Position numbers and translations under genes: made by a program | Notes under the pieces: model-generated | Databases searched by the model: none | What the model saw: the letters and a program-made list of their open reading frames with translations, nothing else | Told to the model about the DNA's origin: nothing | From: Natronomonas marina | Lineage (GTDB): Archaea > Halobacteriota > Halobacteria > Halobacteriales > Haloarculaceae | Direction of reading: 5' to 3' | Length of the DNA stretch: 64,000 bases | Assembly (NCBI RefSeq): GCF_024298905.1 | Contig: NZ_CP101154.1 | Location: forward strand, 3,782,279-3,846,278 | In this document: positions 18,495 through 27,643 of the stretch, piece after piece | How the letters are laid out: each line of letters starts with the position of its first letter | Numbering within the stretch: position 1 is the stretch's first letter

Positions 18495-19997
18495 ATGTCC
18501 GCCTCAGAACTCGCGGCGCAGGTCACCGAGGCACTGGCGGTCGACGACGAGGAGTTCGCGTCGCGGGTGGCAGACGAACTCGAGGTCCTGCGCGAGGAAA
18601 TCGACGACGGGACCTTCGACAACCCGCAGGCAATCGTCGGTCTCGAGTACGAGTTCTACGCGGTCGACGCCGAGACCGACGCGCTGATGAGAGTCCCCCG
18701 GCGGCTGCTGGAGTACATCGGCTTCGAGAAGGAACTGGGGCTCCACAACGCCGAACTCTCGACGACGCCACAGCCGCTGTCGCGGTACGGCATCCGCGCC
18801 CAGGAGGCGGAGGTGCAGGCCAAACTCGACGCCGCACAGCGGGAGGTCGCCCGCGAAGGGATGACGCTCGTCAGCGATGGCATGTGGACGGTGCCGCCCA
18901 TCGGCGAGACGGCCTCGGAGTACCTCACCGACAGCGTCGAGACCGACGGCGTCCGCATCGCCACGAACATGACGAACTCGGTCCGGTATCACGCGATGGC
19001 GAACACGGACTACGCGGCGGAACTGCAACTGGAGGCGCCGCACGTCTCGCTGGACGCCGACACCGTGATGCCGGAGGCGCTCATCACCTCCATCCAGCCG
19101 CACTACCAGACGGCCCACGCCCACGACCTGCCGGAGAACTTCCGGTACGCCCTCCGAGTCGCCGGGCCCCTCCTCGCGATATCGGTCAACTCGCCCTTTT
19201 TCCCGCCGGACCTCTACGAGGCCGACGCCGAGACGGTGCTCGCCGACGGCTACATGGAGAACCGGGTCCCCGTCTTCGAGTCGGTGCTCAACCCGGCGGA
19301 CTCCGAGAAGGTGACATTCCCGGAGGACATCGACGACGTCGACGAGGCGATCCAGCGCGTCGCCGACGACGAGACGGTGGTCCCGGCACTGGTCGACGAC
19401 CGGGGCCGCTTCGACGACCGCTTCGCGCACTTCCGGCACAAGCACGGCAGTTTCTGGCGGTGGGTCCGCCCGGTCTTCGACGGCGCGACGCGGGAGAGCG
19501 CCAACGCCCGCATCGAGTTCCGGCCGCTGCCCGCCCAGCCGACGGTCCGGGACACCGTCGCGCTCTTGGCGGTCTTCGGCGGCCTCTTGGAGAGCCTGCC
19601 CCGCCGGGAGCACCCCATCTACGACCTGCCGTGGGCCGACGCCCGGGAGAACTTCTACGCGGCCGTCCGGGACGGCCTCGACGCCGAGATGCGGTGGTTC
19701 ACCGCCGACGGCACCGAGACGACCGACACCGAGGAGCTGTACGCCGAACTGTTCGAGCTGGCCCGCGACGGTCTCGAACTCCGAGGCCTCGACGCCGAGG
19801 AGGCCAACCGCTACATCCAGCCGCTCCGCGAGCGGGTCGACCGCCGCGTCACGCCGGCGTCGTGGAAACACGACCTCGTGGCCGAACGGGTCGGCCGTGG
19901 CGAGCCGCTGGGCGAGGCCATCTGGGGGATGCAGGCGGAGTACATCGACAACCAGGAGGGGACGCTCGTCGAGGGAACGTTCGTCGACTGGCTCTGA
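18495..19997 (+). CDS. gshA: Glutamate-cysteine ligase (haloarchaeal GshA type)
   Basis: 500 residues from ATG 18495. Glutamate-cysteine ligase joins Glu and Cys with ATP to make gamma-glutamylcysteine, the main low-molecular-weight thiol of haloarchaea. Typical GCS2-family segments are VGLEYEFYAVD, ELSTTPQPLSRYGI, GMTLVSDGMWTVPP, FRHKHGSFWRWVRPV and NARIEFRPLPAQPTVRDTVAL. Length fits the archaeal family. It stands alone; no glutathione synthetase is nearby, as expected for organisms using gamma-Glu-Cys itself. Assignment between GshA and related GCS2 ligases (for example EgtA) is by context and length. Confidence 0.82.
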   Translation: MSASELAAQVTEALAVDDEEFASRVADELEVLREEIDDGTFDNPQAIVGLEYEFYAVDAETDALMRVPRRLLEYIGFEKELGLHNAELSTTPQPLSRYGIRAQEAEVQAKLDAAQREVAREGMTLVSDGMWTVPPIGETASEYLTDSVETDGVRIATNMTNSVRYHAMANTDYAAELQLEAPHVSLDADTVMPEALITSIQPHYQTAHAHDLPENFRYALRVAGPLLAISVNSPFFPPDLYEADAETVLADGYMENRVPVFESVLNPADSEKVTFPEDIDDVDEAIQRVADDETVVPALVDDRGRFDDRFAHFRHKHGSFWRWVRPVFDGATRESANARIEFRPLPAQPTVRDTVALLAVFGGLLESLPRREHPIYDLPWADARENFYAAVRDGLDAEMRWFTADGTETTDTEELYAELFELARDGLELRGLDAEEANRYIQPLRERVDRRVTPASWKHDLVAERVGRGEPLGEAIWGMQAEYIDNQEGTLVEGTFVDWL

Positions 19998-20113
19998 GGC
20001 CGCCGGGACCGCTCCCCGGACGGTCCAGCACCCCGCTTCCGGGTTCCTGCTGCGGTTCCGCTCGGCGGGAACGGAGCCGACGGCGGGCGGTGCGTGACAG
20101 CGTTACCTCCGGC

Positions 20114-20580
20114 TCACTCCAGCGGCTGTGCGTGGTCGACCTGCTTCGGTCGGAACCCCGTATTGCGATAGAACCGCCGGGCGGCATCGTTGTTCCACTC
20201 GCAGGAGACCTTGAGGTGGTCACAGCCACGGTCGCGGGCGAGCGCTTTCACCCGCTCGACGACCGCCGTACCGTGGCCACGGTTCCGGTGTGCCTCGTCG
20301 ATGGCGATGTTCACGATGCGGAGGTAGTGGGAGTGCCGCCGGGATGGGTGGTGCCCCTCCCGGAGCGTGACGAAGCCGACCGTCTCGCCCTCGTGGACGA
20401 CGAGGTAGTCCGTGACCTGGTCGTCTCGAGGTGGGCGCGGAACCCCTCCTCGGAGACGTCGTCGACGTCCCCGTCGGCGAGTTCGTTCAGCGGGTCGTGC
20501 GATTCCATCGACCGCGCGAGGGCCTGCCAGCGGTCGACGAGCGCGTCGATGTCGCCGCCGGTGGCTTCCACGAGTTCCAT
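20114..20580 (-). pseudogene. GNAT acetyltransferase broken by a single-base frameshift
   Basis: Two frames together give one GNAT protein. The first (20580 to about 20425) reads MELVEATGGDIDALVDRWQA and so on to AHLET. The second resumes with DQVTDYLVVHEGETVGFVTL and runs to 20114, with the acetyl-CoA loop HRNRGHGTAVVERV and the C-terminal GFRPK segment. The shift lies near 20420-20430 and would be repaired by one inserted base. The rest of the domain is intact and well conserved in pattern, so the lesion is very recent or a sequencing error. It is convergent with gshA. Confidence 0.75.
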
Positions 20581-20701
20581 GGGACGATTACCGGGAGACT
20601 GACTCTAAAAGCCCCGACCCGGCGTGTGACCGACAGCCACCCCTCCGCGAGCGGCATCCAGGCACGGAACGGGGGCGGTCGCGCTCTCCACCTGACCGCG
20701 G

Positions 20702-21910
20702 TCAGACCAGGACGTCGACCTCGTAGCCCGCCGATTCGAGGGCGTCCAGCAGTTCGGCGACGTGTTCGTCGCCGCGGGTCTCCAGGTCGAGTTCGACCTC
20801 GGCGGCGTTGACGGCGATGTCCTTGGAGGCGCGGTCGTGCTCGATGGCGTAGATGTTGGTCCGGTTCTCCGCCAGCAGGTCGACGAGGTCCTGGAGGGCG
20901 CCGGGGCGGTCCTTTAGGACGGTCCGAACCCGGAGGAACCGGCCCCGTTCGACGAGACCGCGGCGGACGACGTTCGTGAGGACGTTGAGGTCGATGTTGC
21001 CGCCGCACAGTGCGGGCACGATGGTCTCGCCCTCCTCGTACTCGAAGCGGTCCTGCAGGACGGCCGCGAGCGGGACGGCACCGGCCCCCTCGACGAGCGT
21101 CTTCGAGCGTTCCAGGAGCGCCGTCACGGCGTTGGCTATCTCGGCGTCGGTGACGGTGACCACCTCGTCGACGCGCTCCCTGATGACCTCGAAGGTCAAC
21201 TCGCCGACGCTGCGCGTGGCGATGCCGTCGGCGATGGTGTCGACGGACTCCCGCTCGACGACGGTCCCCTTCCGGAGCGACTCGGCGACGCTGGAGGCGC
21301 CCTCGGCCTGGACGCCGACGACGCGGGCGTCGGTCTTCGCCTTCACCGCCGTGGCGATGCCGGAGATGAGGCCGCCACCACCGATGGGGACGACCACGGT
21401 GTCGACGTCGGGACACTGCTCGACGATCTCGAGACCGATGGTGCCCTGGCCGGCCATCACCGCCGGGTCGTCGAAGGCGTGGACGTAGGTCGCACCCGTC
21501 TCGCGCTCGATTTCGTGGGCGCGTTCGGCCGCGGCGTCGTAGTCGACGCCGTGGAGGACGACGTCGCCACCGTACGAGCGGGTCGCGTTGATCTTCGAGA
21601 TGGGCGCGTACTCCGGCATGACGATGGTGGCGTCGACGCCGGCCCGCGAGGCCGCCAGCGCGACCCCCTGGGCGTGGTTGCCCGCGCTGGCAGTCACGAC
21701 GCCGCTCTCCTTCTCGTCGTCGGTCAACTGCGCTATCTTGTTCGTCGCGCCGCGTATCTTGAACGACCCCGTCCGCTGGAAGTTCTCCAGTTTCAGGTGG
21801 ACGTTCGCGCCCGACCACGTCGAGTACGTGTTCGAGTACTCCAGCGGCGTCACGCGTGCGGTCTCGGCGACCCGCTCGCGCGCCGCGAGTACGTCCGCGA
21901 GTTCGAGCAT
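20702..21910 (-). CDS. ilvA: Threonine ammonia-lyase (threonine dehydratase) with C-terminal ACT domain
   Basis: 402 residues from ATG 21910; the in-frame ATG 42 codons upstream encodes an atypical leader and is rejected. The enzyme converts threonine to 2-oxobutyrate, entering isoleucine synthesis. The PLP lysine is K51 in RTGSFKIRGATNK; SAGNHAQG (about 76-83) binds phosphate and the glycine loop VPIGGGGLISGIA is near 180. Residues about 325-402 form an ACT domain (TVLKDRPGALQDLVDLLAEN), which suggests allosteric control by an amino acid. A short catabolic-like form is an alternative to the biosynthetic one. Confidence 0.9.
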   Translation of the reverse strand: MLELADVLAARERVAETARVTPLEYSNTYSTWSGANVHLKLENFQRTGSFKIRGATNKIAQLTDDEKESGVVTASAGNHAQGVALAASRAGVDATIVMPEYAPISKINATRSYGGDVVLHGVDYDAAAERAHEIERETGATYVHAFDDPAVMAGQGTIGLEIVEQCPDVDTVVVPIGGGGLISGIATAVKAKTDARVVGVQAEGASSVAESLRKGTVVERESVDTIADGIATRSVGELTFEVIRERVDEVVTVTDAEIANAVTALLERSKTLVEGAGAVPLAAVLQDRFEYEEGETIVPALCGGNIDLNVLTNVVRRGLVERGRFLRVRTVLKDRPGALQDLVDLLAENRTNIYAIEHDRASKDIAVNAAEVELDLETRGDEHVAELLDALESAGYEVDVLV

Positions 21911-22138
21911 GCCCGGACTACTCGCGGGGCCGCCGTATGCCTTCCGACGGCGCGGCCGCTCGGAGTCGTCGGGTCCAAAGGGGAAGGAGCGTGTGCATCC
22001 GACGATGGGGGTGGAGCTATCATAAAACCCCGCCATGCATACCGGAAGTAAAACCGCAGGACAGGAGTGGTGTGAAACTGGTGTCAGACGGTGGTTCGAC
22101 GGGCGACGGACGGCGGACGGACGGGACCCGAGGGGGTC

Positions 22139-22984
22139 TCAGAGGTCCGACGACTCGAAGCGGAGGTAGCCGACGACGAGCGGCAGCACAATCCACAGCG
22201 CCAGCACGACGAACCCGAACCAGGGTTCGAGGTAGAAGGCGTCGACGCTGGTCTGGGCGGTCTCCTGCTGGTCGGAGACGCGGCGGAGGAGCCACCTGGT
22301 GGACTGCCGCCAGCCGTTCATCGGGTTCACGATGGTCAGCACCTCGACCCACTCCGGTGGCTCGGTCCCGAGACCGAAGTCGGGCGTCTCGAAGCCGTTG
22401 GCGACGTACCGGAGGAGGAAGATGACGCCCTGCCAGGCGAACTGGAACAGGACGAAGAAGCCGAACCCGCCGATTGCGGCCGCGAAGGTCGACTCGGCGA
22501 ACGCCGAGATGCTGACCGCGATGCTGACGAAGACGATGGCCAGGAGTAGCGCCGCGAGCATGAACATCAGGATGGTTTCGGGCTGGATGTCCCCGTCGAA
22601 ACTCGCGGCGGCCGCGACGAGCATCGAGATGAACCCGATGACGACGGCGACGCTGACGACCGCCGAGCGGCCGATGAACTTCCCGATGACGACGTCGAGC
22701 CGGGAGTTCGGCAGCGAGAGCAGCAGTTTCAGGCTCCCGCTGGCCCGTTCGCCGGCGATAGCGCGATAGGCGATACCGAGCGAGACGAGCGGGACGAAGA
22801 TGGCCGTCCCGCCGAGCATGACCGTCAGGATGAGCGCGACGACGGTCCCGCTCTCGAGGCCGACGGCGTTGCCGAGCGCGACGCCGCCGCCCGTGAAGGC
22901 GACGAACATCACCGCGACAGCTATCATCAGCCGCGAACGGATGGCGTCCCGGAAGTCCTTCTTTGCGACGGCGGCGATGCTCAT
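22139..22984 (-). CDS. ABC-2 type transporter permease
   Basis: 281 residues with six hydrophobic segments. The N-terminal SIAAVAKKDFRDAIRSRL is the cytoplasmic helix typical of NosY/ABC-2 permeases, and AIAGERASGSLKLLLSLPNS is the conserved coupling segment. The start overlaps the stop of the ATPase gene by 4 bp. Together they form an export or membrane-protein-handling ABC transporter; haloarchaea have many such pairs and the substrate is unknown. Confidence 0.88.
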   Translation of the reverse strand: MSIAAVAKKDFRDAIRSRLMIAVAVMFVAFTGGGVALGNAVGLESGTVVALILTVMLGGTAIFVPLVSLGIAYRAIAGERASGSLKLLLSLPNSRLDVVIGKFIGRSAVVSVAVVIGFISMLVAAAASFDGDIQPETILMFMLAALLLAIVFVSIAVSISAFAESTFAAAIGGFGFFVLFQFAWQGVIFLLRYVANGFETPDFGLGTEPPEWVEVLTIVNPMNGWRQSTRWLLRRVSDQQETAQTSVDAFYLEPWFGFVVLALWIVLPLVVGYLRFESSDL

Positions 22985-23889
22985 GCTTCACCCTCCGTGT
23001 AGGCGGCGAAGAGGTCCTCCAGCGGCGCCTCCTCCGTCGAGAAGTCCTCGACGGTCGCGCCCATCCCTTCGAGTTCGTCGATGACGGTGGTCTTGGCGTC
23101 GTCGCTACACCCGACCCGGAGGGACCGCCCGTTGACGGAGACGTTCTCGATGCCGTCGAGGCTCTTCAGGCGGTGGGCGGCGTCGTCGGGCACCTCGTCG
23201 ACCTCGACGACGAGCGTCGACCCGCTGCCGACGGCGTCACGGAGGCCCTCGATGCTGTCGACGGCGACGAGCTCGCCCTCGCGGATGATTCCGACACGGT
23301 CGCAGACGGCCTCGACCTGGCCGAGGATGTGCGACGAGAAGAAGACGGTCGTGCCGCTTTCGGCCTCCTCCTCGACGATGTCACGGAGTTCGCGGGCGCC
23401 GTTGGGGTCCAGCCCGGAGGTGGGTTCGTCGAGGATCAACAGGTCGGGGTCGCCGACGAGCGCCATCGCCAGCGCGAGGCGCTGGCGCATCCCCGTCGAG
23501 AACCCGCCGGCCTTCCGGTCGACGGCGTCCTCCAGGCCCACGCGCTCCAGCAGCGGGTAGGGGTCGTCGTCGGCCTCCTTCGACTCGATGGCGAACTCGA
23601 GGTGCTGTCTGGCGGTCAGCCGCTTGTAGAGGTCGAACCCCTCGGGGAGGACGCCGGTCCGTTCCCGGACCGGGACGGTATCCTCGTGGGCGTCGTACCC
23701 GAGGACGTGGACGTCGCCCTGGTCGGCCCGGACGAAGTCGAGCAGGATGTTGATGCTGGTGGACTTGCCGGCACCGTTCGGGCCGAGGAAGCCGAACACC
23801 TCGCCCTCCTCGACCTCGAGGTCGACCCCCTGCAACGCACGGACGTCGCCGAACGACTTGTGTACGTCGTCCAGTTCTATGGCGGCCAT
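22981..23889 (-). CDS. ABC transporter ATP-binding protein
   Basis: 302 residues. Walker A GPNGAGKST is at 36-44, the signature FSTGMRQRLALAMAL is near 138, Walker B LLILDEPTSGLD is near 158 and the switch His is in FFSSHILGQVE. The last ~80 residues form the C-terminal regulatory-type domain common to NatA/CcmA-like exporters. A TATA element (minus strand gcatataatcc, 23913-23923) is about 28 bp upstream of ATG 23889. It is the first gene of the pair with the permease. Confidence 0.92.
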   Translation of the reverse strand: MAAIELDDVHKSFGDVRALQGVDLEVEEGEVFGFLGPNGAGKSTSINILLDFVRADQGDVHVLGYDAHEDTVPVRERTGVLPEGFDLYKRLTARQHLEFAIESKEADDDPYPLLERVGLEDAVDRKAGGFSTGMRQRLALAMALVGDPDLLILDEPTSGLDPNGARELRDIVEEEAESGTTVFFSSHILGQVEAVCDRVGIIREGELVAVDSIEGLRDAVGSGSTLVVEVDEVPDDAAHRLKSLDGIENVSVNGRSLRVGCSDDAKTTVIDELEGMGATVEDFSTEEAPLEDLFAAYTEGEA

Positions 23890-23912
23890 ATCGGTTCCGG
23901 GTTGAAACTGAC

Positions 23913-23923
23913 GGATTATATGC
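23913..23923 (-). promoter_or_regulatory. TATA box of the ABC transporter operon
   Basis: The minus-strand sequence gcatataatcc is centred about 28 bp before ATG 23889, the spacing for a leaderless haloarchaeal transcript. Confidence 0.5.
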
Positions 23924-23945
23924 CTTGAGGGTTTCCTGCGGTGTG

Positions 23946-24209
23946 CTAGATAGCCTCATCCGGCTCGTGGGAATCCCGGACGCGGTCGACCTCCATGGCG
24001 TACCGCTCGCGGGTCTCGGCGTCCTCGACGGGTTCGAGGTCGTCGGCGTCGACCGCCGTGGCCGCCGTCACCGTCGTCCGCCCCAGCATCGACGCCGACA
24101 GTTCCTTGCGGTACTTCCGTTCGCCGTCTGGCGTGGCGTAGATCAGCACGATCAGGTCCCGGTCGGTGTAGGTCCGCTCGACCAGCCAGCACCGCACCTC
24201 GTCGGTCAT
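23946..24209 (-). CDS. Small conserved-type hypothetical protein
   Basis: 87 residues from ATG 24209. I do not recognise a family. The N-terminal half predicts beta strands with repeated hydrophobic pattern (VRCWLVERTYTDRDLIVLIY), followed by a basic turn (DGERKYRKEL). The C-terminus is an acidic helix. It starts 16 bp after the stop of trpS on the same strand, so it is probably read with trpS. Codon use is like its neighbours and it is soluble and acidic. Confidence 0.6.
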   Translation of the reverse strand: MTDEVRCWLVERTYTDRDLIVLIYATPDGERKYRKELSASMLGRTTVTAATAVDADDLEPVEDAETRERYAMEVDRVRDSHEPDEAI

Positions 24210-24225
24210 CGTCGGTCCCGGCCGG

Positions 24226-25773
24226 TCACCGCCGGTCACTCTCCAGTTGAACGTCCGTTTCGGCGAGCAGTTCGCGGGCCTCCTCTCGCTTCTCCTGGTG
24301 CTCGGCGAGGAACTCGGCCATCAACTCGGCGGCCTGCTCCTTGCAGTCGCCGCAGAGGCGCTCGCCGGTGGCGCACTCCTCGTAGACCCGGGCGGCGAAG
24401 TCGTCGTCGGCCTCCGCCAGCAGGTAGGCGTACAGTTCGTAGACGGGGCATTCGTCGGGCTTCCCGCCGAGTTCGCGCTGGAGTTCGGCCGTCTCGCGGC
24501 CGCCCGTCGTGGCCGCCTTGACCTTGTCGTAGCCGTCCTCGGGGTCGTCCAGCAGCGAGATGTGGGAGGCCGGCACCGACGAGGACATCTTCCCGCCCGT
24601 GAGTCCGGTCATGAACCGGTGATAGATGGAGGAGGGTGGCAGGAAGCCGTAGCCGCCGTGGTCGACCTCGATTTCGCGGGCGAGTTCGGCGGCCGCCTCG
24701 TGGTCCATCTCGAAGGCGTCGACGTGGCCCTCGTAGACGCGCTTCTCGCCGTCGACCGCCCCGATGAGCGCCTCGAATGCCTCGTCGGTGGCGTTCTGGT
24801 CGACGAAGCGCACGCGGGGGCGGAGGGGTTCCTTGCCGCCGGACCGGAGTTTTTCGACGGCCTCCCACAGCGCGGGCGCGTCGGGCGACTCCTCCTCGAG
24901 CCAGTCGGCGGCCTCGACACACCGGACGTCGGCGTCGTCAGCGTCGTCAACGAGCGCCTCGTATGCGCGGGCGGCGAGTTCGCGCTCGTCGTCCTCGAGT
25001 TCGAAACTCGCGTACGCTTCGGTCACCTTGAAGAACCGCATCCGAGCCGCCAGATCGCGGGCCAGCCGCATGTGGGGATCCTGGTCGGGACCGACCGGGA
25101 TGACCGTCGGCTTGGGGTCGTCCAGTTGCGGGTAGAGGATGTCGGCCATCTGCGTGACGACCGACTGCATGTAGGAGACCTCCGTCTCGCCGTCGAAGTC
25201 GTAGATGGCGCCCAGCTCCGAGAAGTTGGCCTTCGTCCCGAGTTCGAAGGCGAGGTCCTGGACCTCGCGGTTGGTCGACTGCCGGTAGATCTCGCCCTCC
25301 TCGGGGTCGAAGCCCAGGGCGATGAGCGACAGCAGGTAGCTCTCGGTGTGCTCGTCGATCTCCTCCCACGACAGGTCGCGTGCGGCGTGGGCCTCCAGGT
25401 CCGCGATGAGGCCGTAGGCGTCGCCGCCCCGCTGTTGGTGCCAGATTATCTCGTCGAAGACGAGCTTGTGGCCGACGTGGGGGTCGCCGGTCGGCATGAA
25501 TCCCGACAGCGCCGCGAAGGGTTCGTCGTTGCGCATCGCCTCGGCGACGGGCCGGTAGTCCCGGTGGCCGAAGATGACGCCGCGGCGCATCAGGTAGTGC
25601 GGCGACGGCACCTCGCCGAGGACGTCGTCGAACTCCTCGATGCCGAACTCCTCGAACAGCTTCCGGTAGTCGTCGACGGTCGAGGACCCCCACGGGTCCA
25701 GGGCCACCTCGTCGGCGCCGGTGGCGTCGGTGCCGCCGTCCGGGAGGGGACCGTCTCCGGTGTCGCGTGTCAT
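24226..25773 (-). CDS. trpS: Tryptophanyl-tRNA synthetase
   Basis: 515 residues from ATG 25773; longer in-frame extensions have no family support. It is a class I synthetase that charges tRNA-Trp. The HIGH-type motif HVGH is at 99-102 (TGDPHVGHKLVFDE) and the KMSKS-type loop GGKMSSS is near 393. Conserved SYMQSVVTQMADILYP and GPDQDPHMRLARDLA segments bind substrate. An acidic insertion lies between the two halves (about 260-320). The downstream gene is a small unknown; upstream on the same strand, after a 342-bp gap, is the tRNA splicing endonuclease. Confidence 0.95.
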   Translation of the reverse strand: MTRDTGDGPLPDGGTDATGADEVALDPWGSSTVDDYRKLFEEFGIEEFDDVLGEVPSPHYLMRRGVIFGHRDYRPVAEAMRNDEPFAALSGFMPTGDPHVGHKLVFDEIIWHQQRGGDAYGLIADLEAHAARDLSWEEIDEHTESYLLSLIALGFDPEEGEIYRQSTNREVQDLAFELGTKANFSELGAIYDFDGETEVSYMQSVVTQMADILYPQLDDPKPTVIPVGPDQDPHMRLARDLAARMRFFKVTEAYASFELEDDERELAARAYEALVDDADDADVRCVEAADWLEEESPDAPALWEAVEKLRSGGKEPLRPRVRFVDQNATDEAFEALIGAVDGEKRVYEGHVDAFEMDHEAAAELAREIEVDHGGYGFLPPSSIYHRFMTGLTGGKMSSSVPASHISLLDDPEDGYDKVKAATTGGRETAELQRELGGKPDECPVYELYAYLLAEADDDFAARVYEECATGERLCGDCKEQAAELMAEFLAEHQEKREEARELLAETDVQLESDRR

Positions 25774-26115
25774 TGAATGGCGGAACTTCGGCCCGTGAGA
25801 CGCAAAAAGCGTTCGTTTCCTCGGGTCGTCGCGTCGGTCCCGTGGCTGTACCCCGTCGGTCGCGTCGTCGCGTTCGTCGTGCATGGGTCGGTAGTCCGGT
25901 CGCTCGGCGGGCGGTGCGGCGCGCAGAGAAACGGAGTGAGCGACGCGGCGGGGGTCAGGCGAGTGAGGCCCGTCCGCTCCCGACCGCGACACTGTCCGCT
26001 GCCCGCCGTCGCCAGCGCCACGTCGCGGGAAGAGCGGACTGCACGGACGGCCGGTACCCCGGCTCGAAGGTAGTTCTTGCGCCGCCGTGTGGGCAGATAA
26101 CATGCCACACGGAAC
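25774..26115 (-). other. 342-bp gap between endA and trpS, no gene seen
   Basis: No convincing coding frame is present. A minus-strand element cgctttttgcg lies about 35-45 bp before trpS and may be its promoter. A GC-rich inverted repeat is present: GTCCGCT (25994-26000) with AGCGGAC (26033-26039), extended by an inner CCCGC/GCGGG pairing. A stretch with the common haloarchaeal gagtgagcgac pattern also occurs. Whether any of this is transcribed as RNA is unknown. Confidence 0.4.
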
Positions 26116-27123
26116 TCAGGGCGTCAGCCGGCCGACGGTGACCCACTCGATGTCCTCGCCGTCGACCAGCGCGAACACCATCCGCTTGCGGACGCCGTGG
26201 GCCAGCCGCACGTCCAACGCGAGGTCGCGCGGCGACCGGACGGCGCCGGCGGGCAGCACCCGCACCAGCAGTTCGGAGTGGCCCAGCTCGTCGACGTGCT
26301 CGACGTCGGCGTAGGTGCGGAAGTCGGCGCCGAACTTGAAGCCGGTCTTGGGGACGACGCCACGCTCGCGGAGCCGCCGGTAGACGGCGAGCCGTCGGTC
26401 GAACCGCTCACCCTCGACGGCACGGCCCCGCTCGCGGACCGCTTCCGCCCCACCGTCGAGGGAGAGGTCGTCCCGCTCGGCGAGGTGCGTCGCCTCCAGG
26501 AGCGAAAGCTGGAGTGTGGCGTCCTCGCGGCCCATCCGCTGGCCGTAGAAGCCGCGCTCGTACAGCGCGGCGGGCGGGTCGAAACAGAGCACCCGGTCGT
26601 CCAGCAGCACGCCCTCGGCGGGCTCCTCCAGCGAGAGGTCGTTGCTCCCCGAGACGTCCGGGCGGTCGGTCTCGAGGTACGTGATTTCGCTCTCCTCGTC
26701 GACGACGGCGACGACGACGTCGCCGAGACCGGCCACCGCGGGGTCGGCCCGCTCGTCGACGACGCGGACGCGGTACTCGACGGTGCCGTCCCAGGGGCCG
26801 TCACCGCGAGGGTGGACGACGAAGTCGGCGCCGTCGGCGTCGTCGACCCATCCGTCCCGGGCGGGCGAGACGTAGAATCCCCGGTCGCGGAGGTCGCGGT
26901 AGACGAGGAACGGGACGACGCTGTCGGCGTTGTCCGCCAGGAACGCCCCGAACCCGTGGCCGTCGACGGCGTCGAGGTCGCCGCGGTACAGCAGGTGGGC
27001 GGCCTCGACGACCGAGAGGACGACCCCGTCGCCGTCCGGCCGGCCGTAGCCGCTGGAGTCGTAGTATCGCTCGCGGGCGTTGGCGCCGACCTCGACGACG
27101 TCGCCGCGCTGGTGGCCTTCCAT
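26116..27123 (-). CDS. endA: tRNA-splicing endonuclease (archaeal EndA, duplicated form)
   Basis: 335 residues, the size of the halophile form in which two EndA units are fused in tandem. The N-terminal unit (about 1-170) and C-terminal unit share the pattern LSVVEAAHLL / LSLLEATHLA and VYRDLRDRGFYV / VYRRLRERGVVP. The catalytic core is in the second unit: KTGFKFGADFRTY, GHSELLVRV with the His, and LAHGVRKRMVFA with the Lys. EndA cuts the bulge-helix-bulge at exon-intron junctions of tRNA and rRNA precursors. In haloarchaea tRNA-Trp is a classic substrate, which makes the proximity to trpS notable. Confidence 0.93.
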   Translation of the reverse strand: MEGHQRGDVVEVGANARERYYDSSGYGRPDGDGVVLSVVEAAHLLYRGDLDAVDGHGFGAFLADNADSVVPFLVYRDLRDRGFYVSPARDGWVDDADGADFVVHPRGDGPWDGTVEYRVRVVDERADPAVAGLGDVVVAVVDEESEITYLETDRPDVSGSNDLSLEEPAEGVLLDDRVLCFDPPAALYERGFYGQRMGREDATLQLSLLEATHLAERDDLSLDGGAEAVRERGRAVEGERFDRRLAVYRRLRERGVVPKTGFKFGADFRTYADVEHVDELGHSELLVRVLPAGAVRSPRDLALDVRLAHGVRKRMVFALVDGEDIEWVTVGRLTP

Positions 27124-27179
27124 CGTCCCCGTCTCGCGGACGCTGGCGTATAGCCGCTACGGTCGGTGACGGCCCGTCC

Positions 27180-27593
27180 CTACAGCGGTCCGTCCACGCG
27201 GAGCGCGTAGACGGTGAGCAGCGCCGCGGCGACGAGGACGGGCGTCAGGCCGAGCGAGAACGGGACGGCGTACCCGAGGTTGTACGCCAGCACGAGCGCC
27301 TGGACGTAGGCGACGACCGCCCCGACGAACAGGACCGCGGCGCCGAGGACGCGGGCGTCGGTGGACGGGTCGGCCCGGGCGGACAGCCGCGCAATGGCGA
27401 TTCCGGCCACGCCGAGCGCCGGCGCCAGCGCGACGCCGAGCGGCCTGGCGACGAAGTCGTCGGGGTCGCCGCCCGAATCGAAGTGAATCGCCATCTCCGC
27501 GGGCAGGCGCGGCCACAGCGCAAGGCCGGCCAGCGCCGAGGCGGCCAGCAGGCCAGCGGCGAGCACGTCGGGCCACCGCGAGTCGAGCGCCAT
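27180..27593 (-). CDS. DUF1648-type small membrane protein
   Basis: 137 residues with four hydrophobic segments. The motif LPAEMAIHFDSGGDPDDFVA near residue 30 is the DUF1648 signature seen in SdpI-like and related membrane proteins. Function is unknown for the archaeal form. It lies 56 bp upstream of endA on the same strand, so co-transcription is possible, and downstream of the zinc-ribbon gene at 27644. Confidence 0.8.
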   Translation of the reverse strand: MALDSRWPDVLAAGLLAASALAGLALWPRLPAEMAIHFDSGGDPDDFVARPLGVALAPALGVAGIAIARLSARADPSTDARVLGAAVLFVGAVVAYVQALVLAYNLGYAVPFSLGLTPVLVAAALLTVYALRVDGPL

Positions 27594-27643
27594 GTCGGGA
27601 CCGGTCGGCCTCCGGCCCGGAGTGTCTTTCGCCGCCTCGCGGG

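Noticed and set aside
21911..22036. N-terminal extension of threonine dehydratase
   Set aside because: The extra 42 residues have no family match and follow a likely promoter; ATG 21910 gives the normal start.
25990..26045. H/ACA-type guide RNA in the endA-trpS gap
   Set aside because: A stem is visible but no convincing ACA box at the right distance and no pseudouridylation pocket could be defined.
25774..26103. Extension of TrpS by about 110 residues
   Set aside because: The added sequence is Arg-rich with no family pattern and the enzyme is complete from 25773.
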